Made by a program: the position numbers and the translations under genes. A stretch of DNA of 64,000 nucleotides from Nonomuraea wenchangensis. GTDB taxonomy: Bacteria; Actinomycetota; Actinomycetes; Streptosporangiales; Streptosporangiaceae. The stretch is from contig NZ_FOHX01000004.1 of NCBI RefSeq assembly GCF_900111685.1, positions 248,001-312,000 of the forward strand. Reading direction: 5' to 3'. Position 1 is the first letter of the stretch, and each line of letters begins with the position of its first letter. This document shows, one piece after another, positions 33,414 through 45,825 of this stretch. The notes under the pieces were generated by a model. The model had not been told where the DNA came from. It did no database searches and saw nothing but the letters and a program-made list of their open reading frames with translations.

Positions 33414-35024
33414 ATGGGCCACGTCGAAGTAGGACATCTGACATACGTGCTGCCCGACGGGCGCCCTCTGCTCAACGACGTGTCCTTCCGCATCGGCGAA
33501 GGCGTCAAGGCGGCGCTCGTCGGGCCCAACGGCGCGGGCAAGACGACGCTGCTGCGCCTGATCGCGGGCGACCTCCAGCCGATCGACGGCTCGGTCGCGA
33601 GCTCCGGCGGCCTCGGCGTGATGCGCCAGTTCATCGGCAGCGTGCGCGACGGCAGCGGGGTGCGCGAGCTGCTGCTCGGCGTCGCGCCGCCGGCCGTGCG
33701 GCAGGCCGCCGAGCGGCTTGACGCGGCCGAGCTGGCGATGATGGAGCGCGACGACGAGAAGACGCAGATGCGTTACGCGCAGGCCATCGCCGACTACACC
33801 GACGCGGGCGGCTACGAGATCGAGGTCTTGTGGGACACCTGCACGGTGGCGGCGCTCGGGGTGCCGTACGAGCGGGTGAAATACCGGGACGTGGCGACGC
33901 TGTCCGGCGGCGAGCAGAAGCGGCTCGTGCTGGAGGCGCTGCTGCGCGGCCCCGACCAGACCCTGCTGCTCGACGAGCCCGACAACTACCTCGACGTGCC
34001 CGGCAAGGAGTGGCTGGAGCAGCAGCTCAAGGAGACGCCGAAGACGGTGCTGCTGGTCAGCCACGACCGCCAGCTCCTCGCCAACGCCGCCGACCGGATC
34101 GTCACCGTCGAGTCCGGCGGGGTGTGGATCCACGGCGGCGGCTTCGGGACCTACGCCGAGGCGCGCAAGGCCCGCAACGAGCGCCTGGACGAGCTGCGCC
34201 GGCGCTGGGACGAGGAGCACGCCAAGCTCAAGGCCCTGGTCAACATGTTGAAGAACAAGGCCAGGTACAACGACGGCATGGCCCCCGCCTACCACGCCGC
34301 CCAGACCCGGCTGCGCAGGTTCGAGGAGGCGGGCCCGCCCGAGGTGGCCCCCGCCGAGCAGAACATCCGGATGCGGCTGCGCGGCGGGCGCACCGGCAAG
34401 CGCGCGGTGATCTGCGAGCGGCTGGAGCTGAGCGGGCTCATGCGCCCGTTCGACCTGGAGGTCTGGTACGGCGAGCGGGTCGCGGTGCTCGGCTCCAACG
34501 GCTCGGGCAAGTCCCACTTCCTGCGCCTGGTGGCCGGCGAGCCGGTCGCGCACGAGGGCGTGGCCCGGCTGGGCGCCCGCGTCGTGCCCGGCCACTTCGC
34601 CCAGACCCACGCCCGGCCCGACCTGCGAGGCCGCACCCCGGTCGAGATCGTCATGACCGAGCACGCCCGGCTCAAGAACGAGGCCATGAAGGCCCTCGCC
34701 CGCTACGAGCTGGCCGGCCGGGTCGCCGAGCAGCGTTTCGAGACGCTGTCCGGCGGCCAGCAGGCGCGGCTGCAGATCCTGCTGCTGGAGCTGTCCGGGG
34801 CGACGTTGCTGCTGCTCGACGAGCCGACCGACAACCTCGACCTGGCCAGCGCCGAGGCGCTGCAGGCGGGGCTCGACGCCTTCGACGGCACGGTGCTGGC
34901 GGTCACGCACGACCGCTGGTTCGCCGCCGACTTCGACCGCTATCTCGTCTTCGGCTCCGACGGCAGGGTCTACGAGTCGCCGCAGCCGGTCTGGGACGAG
35001 ACCCGGGTGGCCCGGCAGCGTTAA
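33414..35024 (+). CDS. ABC-F family ATPase
   Basis: The protein has 536 residues with two ATPase cassettes and no membrane helices. Cassette 1: Walker A GPNGAGKT at 37-44, LSGGEQKR, LLLDEPDNYLD. Cassette 2: GSNGSGKS, LSGGQQAR, LLLDEPTDNLD. The linker is charged and helical (RNERLDELRRRWDEEHAKL). ABC-F proteins act on the ribosome, in translation quality or antibiotic protection. There is no neighbouring transporter or resistance gene, so the specific role is open. It is shorter than EttA-type proteins and lacks an arm insertion I can see. Confidence 0.92.
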   Translation: MGHVEVGHLTYVLPDGRPLLNDVSFRIGEGVKAALVGPNGAGKTTLLRLIAGDLQPIDGSVASSGGLGVMRQFIGSVRDGSGVRELLLGVAPPAVRQAAERLDAAELAMMERDDEKTQMRYAQAIADYTDAGGYEIEVLWDTCTVAALGVPYERVKYRDVATLSGGEQKRLVLEALLRGPDQTLLLDEPDNYLDVPGKEWLEQQLKETPKTVLLVSHDRQLLANAADRIVTVESGGVWIHGGGFGTYAEARKARNERLDELRRRWDEEHAKLKALVNMLKNKARYNDGMAPAYHAAQTRLRRFEEAGPPEVAPAEQNIRMRLRGGRTGKRAVICERLELSGLMRPFDLEVWYGERVAVLGSNGSGKSHFLRLVAGEPVAHEGVARLGARVVPGHFAQTHARPDLRGRTPVEIVMTEHARLKNEAMKALARYELAGRVAEQRFETLSGGQQARLQILLLELSGATLLLLDEPTDNLDLASAEALQAGLDAFDGTVLAVTHDRWFAADFDRYLVFGSDGRVYESPQPVWDETRVARQR

Positions 35025-35100
35025 GGGCGCGCGTTAAAGACTTGGTACGCCCGGCGCGTGTCACCGCCGGTCGTGCTCATGCTCGGGTTATCACGGCAAA

Positions 35101-35901
35101 GTGATCCCACGCAGCCGAACCGTCAGCCTTCTCGCACTCGGGGCGATCTGCCTCGCGGGGTGCTCCAGCGAGAAGCAGCCCGCGCAGGAGCTCAAGCCTC
35201 TCGCGCTCAAGGAACAGGTCTCGACCATCGTCAAGTCGGCGGACGGCTACGCCGTCAACTGGGCCGGCGTGCTCAGCAACGCCAACCCGTGGCACTTCGG
35301 CGAGCACGTGGTGGCCACGATCGTCGGCCAGGACGCCAAGGGCGCGGAGGTCGTCCGGTTGGACCAGCCGCTGGACGCCGTGCCGCCGGGCGGGACGCTG
35401 GAGTTCACCGGCCAGGCGACCGCCGCCGAGCGGCCGGCCAAGGTGTCGATCCAGTACCGGCCGGCGCAGTGGCGGCAGGCGGCGCGGGTTCCGTCGGCGT
35501 TCCAGAAGTTTCCCATCACACGGGCGCAGACAATGCGCCAGAAAGACGGCTCTTACCTTATTACGGGTTATGTAGATAATCCGTACCAAATGGTGGCCGG
35601 CAGTTTGGTGGTCAACGCGCTGCTGCGCGACAAGGCGGGCAAACTGCTCGGCGGCGGCAGCACGTTCGTGGACGACGTGAAAGCCGGCAGCCCGCCCCGT
35701 TTCATCCTGACCGTCTCGGGGCTGCCGCGCGGCGCCGACGTGGCCAGGACCGACATCACGGCCCGTACGTGGGGCTCCACCGGCCGGCCCTTCGAGGACC
35801 TGGCGTTGGCCGGGGCCGTGCCGGTGCACACGGTGAAGCCGACGACCGAGCCGTTCTCGGAAGATCGGCGCACGCAAATCGTGGCGGATGTCCAGCAATA
35901 A
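35101..35901 (+). CDS. lipoprotein with beta-sandwich-like domains
   Basis: The protein has 266 residues from a GTG at 35101. The signal ends in lipobox LAGC. The mature part has two similar immunoglobulin-like strand patterns (AVNWAGVLSNANPWHFGEHV and YLITGYVDNPYQMVAGSLVV), reminiscent of FxLYD/DUF3426-type exported domains. The middle (35540-35600) has lower GC than its surroundings. Function unknown. Confidence 0.75.
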   Translation: MIPRSRTVSLLALGAICLAGCSSEKQPAQELKPLALKEQVSTIVKSADGYAVNWAGVLSNANPWHFGEHVVATIVGQDAKGAEVVRLDQPLDAVPPGGTLEFTGQATAAERPAKVSIQYRPAQWRQAARVPSAFQKFPITRAQTMRQKDGSYLITGYVDNPYQMVAGSLVVNALLRDKAGKLLGGGSTFVDDVKAGSPPRFILTVSGLPRGADVARTDITARTWGSTGRPFEDLALAGAVPVHTVKPTTEPFSEDRRTQIVADVQQ

Positions 35902-35983
35902 CTTCTGGTGGTAGAGCGACAAGCGATGCCATCGGCACGGAAACGGTAGAACTATTAGTTACCAATCCATTACCCTCGGTCAT

Positions 35984-37648
35984 ATGAACGACCGCAACCT
36001 GGTTGAAGCCCTTCGCGCCCGCGATCCCGGAGCCCCCGCCGTGCTCTACGACGCGTACGCGGAGGGCGTCTACCGCTACTGCCGGTCCCTCCTTCGCGAC
36101 GCGGACGCCGCCCAGGTGGCGCTCCGCGACGCGCTCATCGCCGCCGAGGCGCACGCCGACGCCCTGGCCGAGCCCGCCCGGCTGCGGTCCTGGCTGTACG
36201 CCCTGGCCCGCGCCGAATGCCTGCGCCGCCGCACCGCCGCACTCCGCCCCGTCACCCCGACCTCCTCCGACCCGCCCGCCGCTGATCCGCGTGCCGCTGA
36301 CCCGCCTGCTGCCGATCCGCCCGCCGCCGGTTGGCCGGACGCCGGTTGGCCGGACGCCCAGTGGGCGTCGGAGGCCGAGTGGCCGGACGCCGAGTGGGGG
36401 TCGGACGAGCCGCCGGACGTGCCGGGGGACACGCGGCAGCGGGTCATGGCCTGGGACGCCGTGCACAGCCTGCCGTCCGCCGATCGTGAGCTGCTGGAGC
36501 TGACGATCCTGCACGAGCTGCCGGACTCCGAGCTGGCCCTGGTGCTCGGCATCTCCGCCCGGCAGCTGGCGTCCGCGAGGGAGGCCGCGCTCGGCCGCCT
36601 GCGCGACGCCGTCACCGTCGAGCTCCTCGCCAGGCAGGAGCCGGGCGAGTGCCCGCGCCGGGCCGCCATACTGAGGGGCTTCTCCGGCCGGTTGACCACG
36701 GAGAGGCGCGAGCGGCTGGTCCAGCACCTGTCGGAGTGCGCGATCTGCGCGCCGCGCCGGGGCCGGCAGGTCGCCGCGGCCAAGGTCTTCGAGCTGCTCC
36801 CGAGACCGGAGCTGCCCGACGCGCTGCGGCTGCGGGTGCTGAGCTGCTTCGCCGATCCCGAGCTCGCGCCCTACCGCCGTTACGTCGCCCGCCGCACCTC
36901 CCGCCTGGGCGTCGCCGGGTTTCCCCTCCCCCAGAAGAAGGCGGCTCGGCGGTGGCCGAGGGCGCTGGCGTGCCTCCTGGCGGCGGTCGGGGCCGTGGTG
37001 GCGATAGCGATCGTCCTCCAGGGGCTCGGCCGCGACGGCATCGTGTCGGACGTGGCGACGGCCGCGTTCCCGCCCTCGGGCCGGCCGCCCGCCGTGCGCC
37101 TGCCCTGGCAGGACCGCCCTCAGGATGAGCCCGTGACCGTGGAGCCGGTCGCGAACGCCACGGACATCCGCCGCGACCTCCCGGCCCCGGCCCCGGTCGA
37201 CTTCGTCAACGGCGTCACGCGCTCCACGCCGACCGGCCATCCGCCTGTCGGCGGCGATCCGGCGGTACCGCAGGCCGGTCCGCCCGACCCCCGGCCAGGC
37301 GGCCCTTCCGCCGGGCCCTCCGTACCGATCGACCCGGCCGCCACGCACGATCCAGGCGAGCCGCGCGGCCCCGGCAGGTCCCACGGCCCTCGCGGCCCGC
37401 GCCCGGGAAGCTCGGCCCTGCCCTCGTATCACGGCCGGCCCGAGCGCCCCTGCCAGGGGCGCTTCCGTCCGCACTGCCTTCCGCCGAAGCCGACCCCGAC
37501 GGTCACCGCGGCGCCCACTCCGACTCCGCCTCCGACGCAGGAGCCGACCACTCCGCCGGCCACTCAACCGCCGGCGTCACCGCCCGCGCCGCCGACCCCG
37601 CCGGCCCCGACGGCCACCGCCGAGGAGACCCCGGCCTCCACCTCGTGA
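35984..37648 (+). CDS. membrane-tethered sigma-70-like protein with zinc-finger-like and Pro-rich regions
   Basis: The protein has 554 residues. Residues about 5-85 resemble ECF sigma region 2, and about 150-212 region 4 (HSLPSADRELLELTILHELP, then a helix-turn-helix). The linker at 97-140 is a low-complexity run of ADPPA and WPDA units. Residues 248-255 (HLSECAIC) resemble the zinc-binding core of anti-sigma factors. A membrane helix lies at about 326-348, followed by 200 Pro/Thr-rich residues that would be outside. It thus joins sigma, anti-sigma-like and wall-spanning parts in one chain. No separate anti-sigma gene is adjacent. Confidence 0.8.
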   Translation: MNDRNLVEALRARDPGAPAVLYDAYAEGVYRYCRSLLRDADAAQVALRDALIAAEAHADALAEPARLRSWLYALARAECLRRRTAALRPVTPTSSDPPAADPRAADPPAADPPAAGWPDAGWPDAQWASEAEWPDAEWGSDEPPDVPGDTRQRVMAWDAVHSLPSADRELLELTILHELPDSELALVLGISARQLASAREAALGRLRDAVTVELLARQEPGECPRRAAILRGFSGRLTTERRERLVQHLSECAICAPRRGRQVAAAKVFELLPRPELPDALRLRVLSCFADPELAPYRRYVARRTSRLGVAGFPLPQKKAARRWPRALACLLAAVGAVVAIAIVLQGLGRDGIVSDVATAAFPPSGRPPAVRLPWQDRPQDEPVTVEPVANATDIRRDLPAPAPVDFVNGVTRSTPTGHPPVGGDPAVPQAGPPDPRPGGPSAGPSVPIDPAATHDPGEPRGPGRSHGPRGPRPGSSALPSYHGRPERPCQGRFRPHCLPPKPTPTVTAAPTPTPPPTQEPTTPPATQPPASPPAPPTPPAPTATAEETPASTS

Positions 37649-37731
37649 CGTAGGACCACGCCGTCACGTTACGTGAGTGAAACGGGTGGGAATCGTGTGC
37701 ATAGAGTCACCATCTGTTTCTGGGGGGACCT

Positions 37732-38841
37732 ATGCGCACGATTCGGGCAGCGCTGCTGGCGGGCTGCCTCCTGGTCGCCCTGTGCCCGACCGCCCACCCC
37801 GAGCCGCGCCCCGGCACGCACGACCTCCGTAAGGCCCGCCAGACCGTACGCGAACGCTCCCGCGCCCTCGCCACCACCAGCGCCAGGCTGGCCACGGCGC
37901 AGTCCCGTCTCGCCACCCTGGCCGGCCAGGTGGAGCGGCTGGTCGAGGCGTACAACGGCCAGCTCGTACGGCTGCGCGCCGCCGAGGAGAAGGCCCGCCA
38001 GACCCAGGCCCGCCTGGTCGCGGCCGACGCCGAGGTCGAACGGGCCAGGCAGCCGGTCGCGCTGCTCGCCGCCGAGGCGTACGGCGGCCTCGGCACGCTC
38101 GGGCCGATCCTGGGCCTGCTCACCGACCAGGGCGACGACGACGGCGCGCTGCACCGCGCGAGCGTGCTCGGCCAGCTCAGCGGCGAACGGGCGGCGATGC
38201 TCGCCAGGCTGCGCGACGCCCAGCAGGTTGCCGCGATCCTGCGGACGCAGGCGGCGGAGGCGCAGGCCGAGCAGCAGGTCATGGCCGAACGCGCCCGCGA
38301 GGCAAAGGAGGCCGCCAGGGCGGCGGTGGCGAGCCAGCGCCGCGAGACGATGGTGCTGCGGGCCCGCGAGCACCGCCTGCAACGCCGGGTGGACGCCGCC
38401 CGCACCCGAGCTGACCTGCTGGCCAGGCGGCGGGCCGTGGCCGCCTCCGCCGCCAGGCTGATGACCGGCGGCTCGGCGGTGGGCGACGTGGCGGCCGACT
38501 GGGCGCTCACCCAGCTCGGCAAGCCGTACGTGTGGGCGGCCGACGGCCCGGCGACCTACGACTGCTCGGGCCTGACCATGCGCGCGTGGGAGCGGGCCGG
38601 CGTCGGGCTCGACCACTGGACGGGCACCCAGTGGACGGCCGGCCCGCACGTCCCGCTCGACCAGCTACGCCGCGGCGACCTGGTGTTCTTCGCGCACGTC
38701 ACGAGCGACCCGAGCACGATCCACCACGTCGGGATCTATGTGGGCCGCGGCCTGATGGTGCACGCCCCGCAGACCGGCGACGTGGTGCGGGTTGCCCCGA
38801 TCTGGAGGGGGGACCTGGTGGGCGCCACCAGGCCCCTGTGA
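37732..38841 (+). CDS. NlpC/P60 peptidoglycan endopeptidase
   Basis: The protein has 369 residues with a signal peptide (about 1-23). A long helical coiled-coil region follows (about 35-240) and then the NlpC/P60 domain: Cys278 in YDCSGL, His332 in IHHVGIYVG, and the third polar position in VHAPQTG. It resembles RipA/SCO-type actinobacterial cell-wall hydrolases that cut muropeptides during growth and division. The coiled coil may hold the enzyme inactive. Confidence 0.92.
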   Translation: MRTIRAALLAGCLLVALCPTAHPEPRPGTHDLRKARQTVRERSRALATTSARLATAQSRLATLAGQVERLVEAYNGQLVRLRAAEEKARQTQARLVAADAEVERARQPVALLAAEAYGGLGTLGPILGLLTDQGDDDGALHRASVLGQLSGERAAMLARLRDAQQVAAILRTQAAEAQAEQQVMAERAREAKEAARAAVASQRRETMVLRAREHRLQRRVDAARTRADLLARRRAVAASAARLMTGGSAVGDVAADWALTQLGKPYVWAADGPATYDCSGLTMRAWERAGVGLDHWTGTQWTAGPHVPLDQLRRGDLVFFAHVTSDPSTIHHVGIYVGRGLMVHAPQTGDVVRVAPIWRGDLVGATRPL

Positions 38842-38846
38842 GCGGG

Positions 38847-39341
38847 TCAGTGATGCCCGCCGGACTCCTTGAGCCGCTGGAAGGAGCGCTCGATCTCGGC
38901 CTCGGCCTCGGCGCGGCCCACCCAGTTGGCGCCCTCGACGGACTTGCCGGGCTCCAGGTCCTTGTAGACCTCGAAGAAGTGCTGGATCTCCAGCCGGTCG
39001 AACTCCGACACGTGATGGATGTCCTGGATGTGGTGCATCCGCGGGTCGGTGGACGGCACGCACAGGACCTTGTCGTCGCCGCCCTTCTCGTCGGTCATCC
39101 GGAACATCCCCACCGCCCGGCACGTGATGTAGCAGCCGGGGAACGTCGGCTCCTGGAGCAGCACCAGGGCGTCGAGCGGGTCGCCGTCCTCGCCGAGGGT
39201 GTTCTCGATGAAGCCGTAGTCGGCGGGGTACTGCGTGGAGGTGAACAGGAGCCGGTCGAGCCTGATCTTCCCGGTTTCGTGGTCCACTTCGTACTTGTTC
39301 CGTTGCCCCTTGGGAATCTCAACGACAACGTCGAACTCCAC
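38847..39341 (-). CDS. ppa: inorganic pyrophosphatase
   Basis: The product has 164 residues from a GTG at 39341 with GGAGG upstream (a TTG at 39359 is less likely). It is a family I soluble pyrophosphatase: [13 protein letters not shown], the active-site [20 protein letters not shown] and [10 protein letters not shown]. It drives biosynthetic reactions by removing pyrophosphate. The C-terminal HH and divergence from dacB match the standard actinobacterial arrangement. Confidence 0.97.
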   Translation of the reverse strand: MEFDVVVEIPKGQRNKYEVDHETGKIRLDRLLFTSTQYPADYGFIENTLGEDGDPLDALVLLQEPTFPGCYITCRAVGMFRMTDEKGGDDKVLCVPSTDPRMHHIQDIHHVSEFDRLEIQHFFEVYKDLEPGKSVEGANWVGRAEAEAEIERSFQRLKESGGHH

Positions 39342-39421
39342 CGCGGTTCCTCCGCTCAAGCCCCCGGGAACCCCCGGACGGGCGTTAATGTCTCTAGGCG
39401 AACACAGGAGAGAGGGCAGAC

Positions 39422-40846
39422 GTGGCGCGGCACGACCGGTTGGTGATGCTGGCCACTCTCGCCGTGCTCCAGGTGCTGACGGTCGTCACCGGCGTGTACG
39501 CGATGACCACCGACTTCAGCCTGGGCGCGCTGACGAGGCAGACGTCACCGACCGAGCCGACGGCGTCCTCGCCGGAAGGGTCTCCTCCTCCCGCCCCCGT
39601 GGTCACCTCGGGGCCGGTGCTGGCCCAGCTTTCGGTGAAGTCAGGAGGCGGACCTCTCCCGACCAAGGGTACTTTGACGCGACAGCTCACCGACGCGCTG
39701 GGTGACGAAGCGCTCGGAAAACGTGTGGGCGCCGTGGTCCTCGACGCGGCCACCGGCGAGCGGATCTTCGCGGCGGACGCCGACACCCCGATCACGCCCG
39801 CCTCCACCACGAAGATCGTCACCTGTGTCGCGGCGCTCGCCTCGCTGGGCCCCGACGCCCGGCTGTCCACCCGCGTCGTGCAGGGCGCGGGGCCTGACGC
39901 GGTGGTGCTCGTCGGCGGCGGCGACCCGCTGCTGGCCGGCCCGTCGGCCCGGCCGGGCTACCCGCGGCAGGCGAGCCTCGCCACCCTGGCCGCCCGTACG
40001 GCCGCCGCGCTCAAGGCCCGCAACGTGAAGAAGGTCACCCTCACCTACGACACGTCGCTGTTCACCGGCCCCGCCACGGCCCCCGGCTGGAAGCCCGGCT
40101 ACATCCCCGAGGGCAACGTGGCCCCCGTCCACGCGCTCGCCATCGACGAGGGCCGCCAGAACCCGCGCTCCAACACCCCCCGCGTGTCCGACCCGCCCGC
40201 CCACGCCGCCGCGGCCTTCGCCCGGCTGCTGCGCGGGAAGGGCATCACGGTGGCCAGGTCGGTCCGGCCGGGCAAGGCTCCCGCAGGGGCCGCCGAGCTG
40301 GGCCGGGTGGACTCCGCGCCCGTCTACGCGCTGGTCGAGCACACCCTGACGCACAGCGACAACGACCTGGCCGAGGCCCTCGCCCGGCACGTGGCGATCA
40401 AGGAGGGGCAGCCGGCGTCGTTCGACGGCGGGACGAAGGCGATCATCGCGGTGCTCCAGCGGCTCGGCGCCGCCCAGGGCGTCGCGCTGTCCGACGCCAG
40501 CGGCCTGTCCACCCGCAACCGCATCAGCGCCGCCGCCCTCGCCAAGCTGGTGGCCATGGCGGGCTCGCCGGCCTCGCCCGACCTGCACGCGGTCGCCTCC
40601 GGCATGCCGATCGCGGGGTTCTCCGGCACCCTCGGCAACGGCCGCCGCTTCACCGGCCGCGACAGCCGCGACCAGGTCGGCCTCGTACGCGCCAAGACCG
40701 GCACGCTCAACAACGTCAACACCCTCGCTGGGCTGGCCACGACGAAGGACGGGCGGCTGGTCACCTTCGCCTTCCTGGCCGACCAGGTGCCGGTCAACGC
40801 CGAGCCCGTGCTCGACCGGCTCGCGGCCATCGTCGCGCGGTCTTGA
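39422..40846 (+). CDS. dacB: D-alanyl-D-alanine carboxypeptidase/endopeptidase (PBP4, S13)
   Basis: The product has 474 residues from a GTG with GGAGAGAGG upstream. An N-terminal membrane anchor (about 8-30) is followed by a Pro/Ser spacer. The active-site motifs are STTK (Ser128, Lys131), SDN and KTGTLNN, the three motifs of penicillin-interacting DD-peptidases. It trims peptidoglycan peptides outside the membrane. It starts the dacB - metallo protein - tilS - hpt - ftsH series conserved in actinobacteria. Confidence 0.95.
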   Translation: MARHDRLVMLATLAVLQVLTVVTGVYAMTTDFSLGALTRQTSPTEPTASSPEGSPPPAPVVTSGPVLAQLSVKSGGGPLPTKGTLTRQLTDALGDEALGKRVGAVVLDAATGERIFAADADTPITPASTTKIVTCVAALASLGPDARLSTRVVQGAGPDAVVLVGGGDPLLAGPSARPGYPRQASLATLAARTAAALKARNVKKVTLTYDTSLFTGPATAPGWKPGYIPEGNVAPVHALAIDEGRQNPRSNTPRVSDPPAHAAAAFARLLRGKGITVARSVRPGKAPAGAAELGRVDSAPVYALVEHTLTHSDNDLAEALARHVAIKEGQPASFDGGTKAIIAVLQRLGAAQGVALSDASGLSTRNRISAAALAKLVAMAGSPASPDLHAVASGMPIAGFSGTLGNGRRFTGRDSRDQVGLVRAKTGTLNNVNTLAGLATTKDGRLVTFAFLADQVPVNAEPVLDRLAAIVARS

Positions 40847-40870
40847 CCGGAAGCACGTACGGTGGACGGT

Positions 40871-41947
40871 ATGCAGGTGATCGACTGGGATCTGGCCGTC
40901 ACGACCGGCACGCGCCTCGTGCGCCCCGGTCCTCAAGTGAGCAGGGAGGAGGCCAGGCAGGCCGTCACCGAGCTCCGCACCCTGTCGCGTGAGGCAGAGG
41001 GCCACGTACGCGAGTTCACGAAGATCCACACGGAGACCGCGCCGCAGCCGGCGACCATCGTGGACCGGCCCGGCTGGATCAGGGCCAACGTCGAGGGCTT
41101 CCGCGTGGTGCTCGAACCCCTGACCCAGCGCGTGGGCAACAGCCCCAACCCGCCGCCCGCCATCGTCACCGCCGTGGGCTCGCGGATCACCGGCGTCGAG
41201 GTCGGCGCGGTGCTGGCCTTCCTCGCCTCGCGCGTGCTGGGCCAGTACGAGCTGTTCCTGCCGCCCGACCCGACCGGTCAGGAGCCGGCCGGGCGGCTGA
41301 CGCTCGTCGCGCCCAACATCGTCCACGCCGAGCGCGAGATGGGCGTCGACCCGCACGACTTCCGGCTGTGGGTGTGCCTGCACGAGGAGACGCACCGGGT
41401 GCAGTTCACCGGTGTGCCCTGGCTGCGCGAATACGTCCGCTCGCAGATGACCGAGTTCCTGCTCGCCTCCGACCTCGACCTGCCCACGCTGCTCGAACGC
41501 CTGCGCGGCGCCGCCGACACGGTCGCCGAGGTGGTGCGGGGCGGCGAGGGCAACCTCATCGACGTCATCCAGTCGCCCGCCCAGAAGGCCATTCTCGACC
41601 GCCTCACGGCCGTGATGACCCTCGTGGAGGGGCACGGCGACTACGTGATGGACGCCGTCGGCCCGTCCGTGGTGCCGTCGGTGGCCGAGATCCGCGGCAA
41701 GTTCGCCCACCGCCGCGAGGGCGGCTCCCGCCTCGACCGCACGGTCCGCCGGCTGCTCGGCATCGAGGTCAAGATGAAGCAGTACGCCGAGGGCTCGGCC
41801 TTCGTGCGCACGGTCGTCGGCCGCGTGGGCATGGACGGCTTCAACAAGATCTGGACCAGCGCCGAGACGCTGCCCACCACCCAGGAGATCGCCGACCCCG
41901 GCCTGTGGATCGACCGGGTGATCGGCACCCCGGCCCTGCCCGCCTGA
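40871..41947 (+). CDS. zinc-dependent metalloprotease-like, F420-biosynthesis-associated family
   Basis: The protein has 358 residues from the ATG at 40871 (an in-frame GTG lies at 40862). A zinc motif HEETH sits at 171-175 ([11 protein letters not shown]), with a helical remainder. It matches the actinobacterial family described as coenzyme F420 biosynthesis associated, always found between dacB and tilS. Its actual substrate is unknown; the association with F420 is from phylogenetic profiling. Confidence 0.9.
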   Translation: MQVIDWDLAVTTGTRLVRPGPQVSREEARQAVTELRTLSREAEGHVREFTKIHTETAPQPATIVDRPGWIRANVEGFRVVLEPLTQRVGNSPNPPPAIVTAVGSRITGVEVGAVLAFLASRVLGQYELFLPPDPTGQEPAGRLTLVAPNIVHAEREMGVDPHDFRLWVCLHEETHRVQFTGVPWLREYVRSQMTEFLLASDLDLPTLLERLRGAADTVAEVVRGGEGNLIDVIQSPAQKAILDRLTAVMTLVEGHGDYVMDAVGPSVVPSVAEIRGKFAHRREGGSRLDRTVRRLLGIEVKMKQYAEGSAFVRTVVGRVGMDGFNKIWTSAETLPTTQEIADPGLWIDRVIGTPALPA

Positions 41948-41985
41948 CTGCCCGCCTGACCCTTGAGCGGCCCGGACCCGCGACA

Positions 41986-42990
41986 ATGGCGGTCGTGGGC
42001 CCACATCCAGCCGTAGCCGACGTCCGCAGAGCCGTGCGGGAGGCGCTCGCCGACCTGCCGCGCGGAGCCGTGGTGCTGGCGGCGTGCAGCGGCGGGGCCG
42101 ACTCCACCGCGCTGGCCGCCGCGCTGGCGTTCACCGCCCCGCGGCTCGGGCTGCGCGGCGGGCTGCTCACCGTCGACCACCAGCTCCAGGAGGGGTCGGG
42201 CGAGCGGGCGCGAGCGGTCGCCGACCAGGGCGAGCGGCTGGGGCTGGACCCTGCGGAGGTGCTCACCGTCACGGTGGGCACGGAGGGCGGTCCCGAGGCC
42301 GCGGCCAGGGAGGCCCGTTACGCCGCGCTCGCCTCGGCCGCCGACCGCCACGGCGCCGCGGCCGTGCTGCTCGGCCACACCAGGGACGACCAGGCCGAGA
42401 CCGTGCTGCTCGGGCTGGCCAGGGGGAGCGGGCCGCGCTCGCTGTCCGGGATGGCGGCGCGGGCCGGTCACTACCGCCGCCCCTTCCTCGACCTGCCCCG
42501 GGCCACCACCGTGGCCGCCTGCCGGGCGCTCGGGCTCCACCCCTGGGACGACCCCCACAACGACGATCCCCGCTACACGCGGGTCCGCGTCCGCCGCCGG
42601 GTGCTGCCCGTGCTGGAGGGGGAACTCGGGCCGGGGGTGGCGGAGGCGCTCGCGCGTACGGCGAGGATGGCCCGCGAGGACGCCGACGCGCTCGACGAAT
42701 GGGCCGGTTCGGCCTACCGGGATTGCGCTCTTAGCGATATCGGCGGATCTGTCACCCTCTCCGTGGCGGAGCTGGAGCGGCTGCCGGACGCCGTCAGGCG
42801 GCGGGTGCTGCGCCGGGCGGCCATCGCCGCCGGAGCGCCGTCCGGGGCGCTCTCCGCGACGCACGTGCTGGCCGTGGACCGGCTGGTCACGCGGTGGCGC
42901 GGGCAGAAGCCGGCCGATCTGCCGGGGGGTCTGAGCGCCGCGCGGCGGTATGGCACCCTGATACTCGCCAAGAGTCCCCACCACGCGTAA
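41986..42990 (+). CDS. tilS: tRNA(Ile)-lysidine synthase
   Basis: The product has 334 residues from the ATG at 41986. The PP-loop SGGADS lies at 35-40, followed by [23 protein letters not shown] and [19 protein letters not shown], the signature that binds the tRNA. It modifies C34 of the AUA-reading tRNA-Ile to lysidine, an essential reaction. It is a short actinobacterial form that lacks the extra C-terminal domain. Confidence 0.95.
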   Translation: MAVVGPHPAVADVRRAVREALADLPRGAVVLAACSGGADSTALAAALAFTAPRLGLRGGLLTVDHQLQEGSGERARAVADQGERLGLDPAEVLTVTVGTEGGPEAAAREARYAALASAADRHGAAAVLLGHTRDDQAETVLLGLARGSGPRSLSGMAARAGHYRRPFLDLPRATTVAACRALGLHPWDDPHNDDPRYTRVRVRRRVLPVLEGELGPGVAEALARTARMAREDADALDEWAGSAYRDCALSDIGGSVTLSVAELERLPDAVRRRVLRRAAIAAGAPSGALSATHVLAVDRLVTRWRGQKPADLPGGLSAARRYGTLILAKSPHHA

Positions 42991-43000
42991 GGAACCACAG

Positions 43001-43552
43001 GTGGACGCTGCCGACATGGGCAATGACCTGGAAAAAGTGCTCATCTCCGAGGACGATCTCCAGGCCAGGATCAAAGAGCTGGCCGGGCTCATCGACGACG
43101 ATTACGCGGGCAAGGACGTTCTGCTCGTGGGCGTGCTCAAGGGCGCCGTCATGGTGATGGCCGACCTGGCCAGGGCCTTGCACGTGCCCGTGCAGATGGA
43201 CTGGATGGCGGTGTCGTCCTACGGCGCGGGCACCAAGTCGTCCGGGGTCGTCCGCGTGCTGAAAGACCTGGACACCGACATCTTGAACCGCCATGTGCTC
43301 ATCGTCGAGGACATCATCGACTCGGGGCTGACGCTGCACTGGCTGCTGGAAAACCTGAAGTCGCGCAATCCGGCCTCGCTGGAGATCTGCACCGCGCTGC
43401 GCAAACCCGACGCCGTGAAGGTGCCGATCGACGTCAAATACGTCGGCTTCGACATTCCCAGCGAGTTCGTGATCGGTTATGGGCTCGACTACTCCGAGCG
43501 TTACCGCAATCTGCCGTTCATCGGCACTCTCGCCCCCCACGTATACCGATAG
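43001..43552 (+). CDS. hpt: hypoxanthine phosphoribosyltransferase
   Basis: The product has 183 residues from a GTG at 43001 with AAGGAA upstream; an ATG at 43016 is a possible alternative. The PRPP loop [13 protein letters not shown], the [10 protein letters not shown] segment and the C-terminal [14 protein letters not shown] are diagnostic. It salvages hypoxanthine and guanine. It is 10 bp after tilS and is likely cotranscribed. Confidence 0.96.
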   Translation: MDAADMGNDLEKVLISEDDLQARIKELAGLIDDDYAGKDVLLVGVLKGAVMVMADLARALHVPVQMDWMAVSSYGAGTKSSGVVRVLKDLDTDILNRHVLIVEDIIDSGLTLHWLLENLKSRNPASLEICTALRKPDAVKVPIDVKYVGFDIPSEFVIGYGLDYSERYRNLPFIGTLAPHVYR

Positions 43553-43620
43553 AACGTTCAGCGTTCTCTCTTGCCACGGCCGGGAACATCGCGCAACGTG
43601 ACGTACGTTGATAGGGCAAG

Positions 43621-43660
43621 GCCGGTGCAGCGGGCGGTCCCTCCGCCCGCTCTGCCGGTG
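43621..43660. terminator. hairpin between hpt and ftsH
   Basis: AGCGGGCGG at 43629-43637 pairs with CCGCCCGCT at 43643-43651, extended by GCCGG/CCGG outside with small mismatches. It stands in the 250-bp gap and may end the hpt unit so that ftsH starts from its own promoter. No T-run follows. Confidence 0.45.
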
Positions 43661-43801
43661 TACCTTCAGACTTCGGAAGGGTGACCTTGAGTCCCCTTCG
43701 GGTAGTCAGAAGTCGCGGTGCCGGATGCCGCGGCCCCGGGCGTGCCCGGGGTTCCAGGCCATGGTCAGGAAGGGACGGGCCCGCAAGGGGTTCCGCATCG
43801 G

Positions 43802-45802
<2,001 letters not shown>

Positions 45803-45825
45803 AGCAAGCACGACCGGAGCACTTT

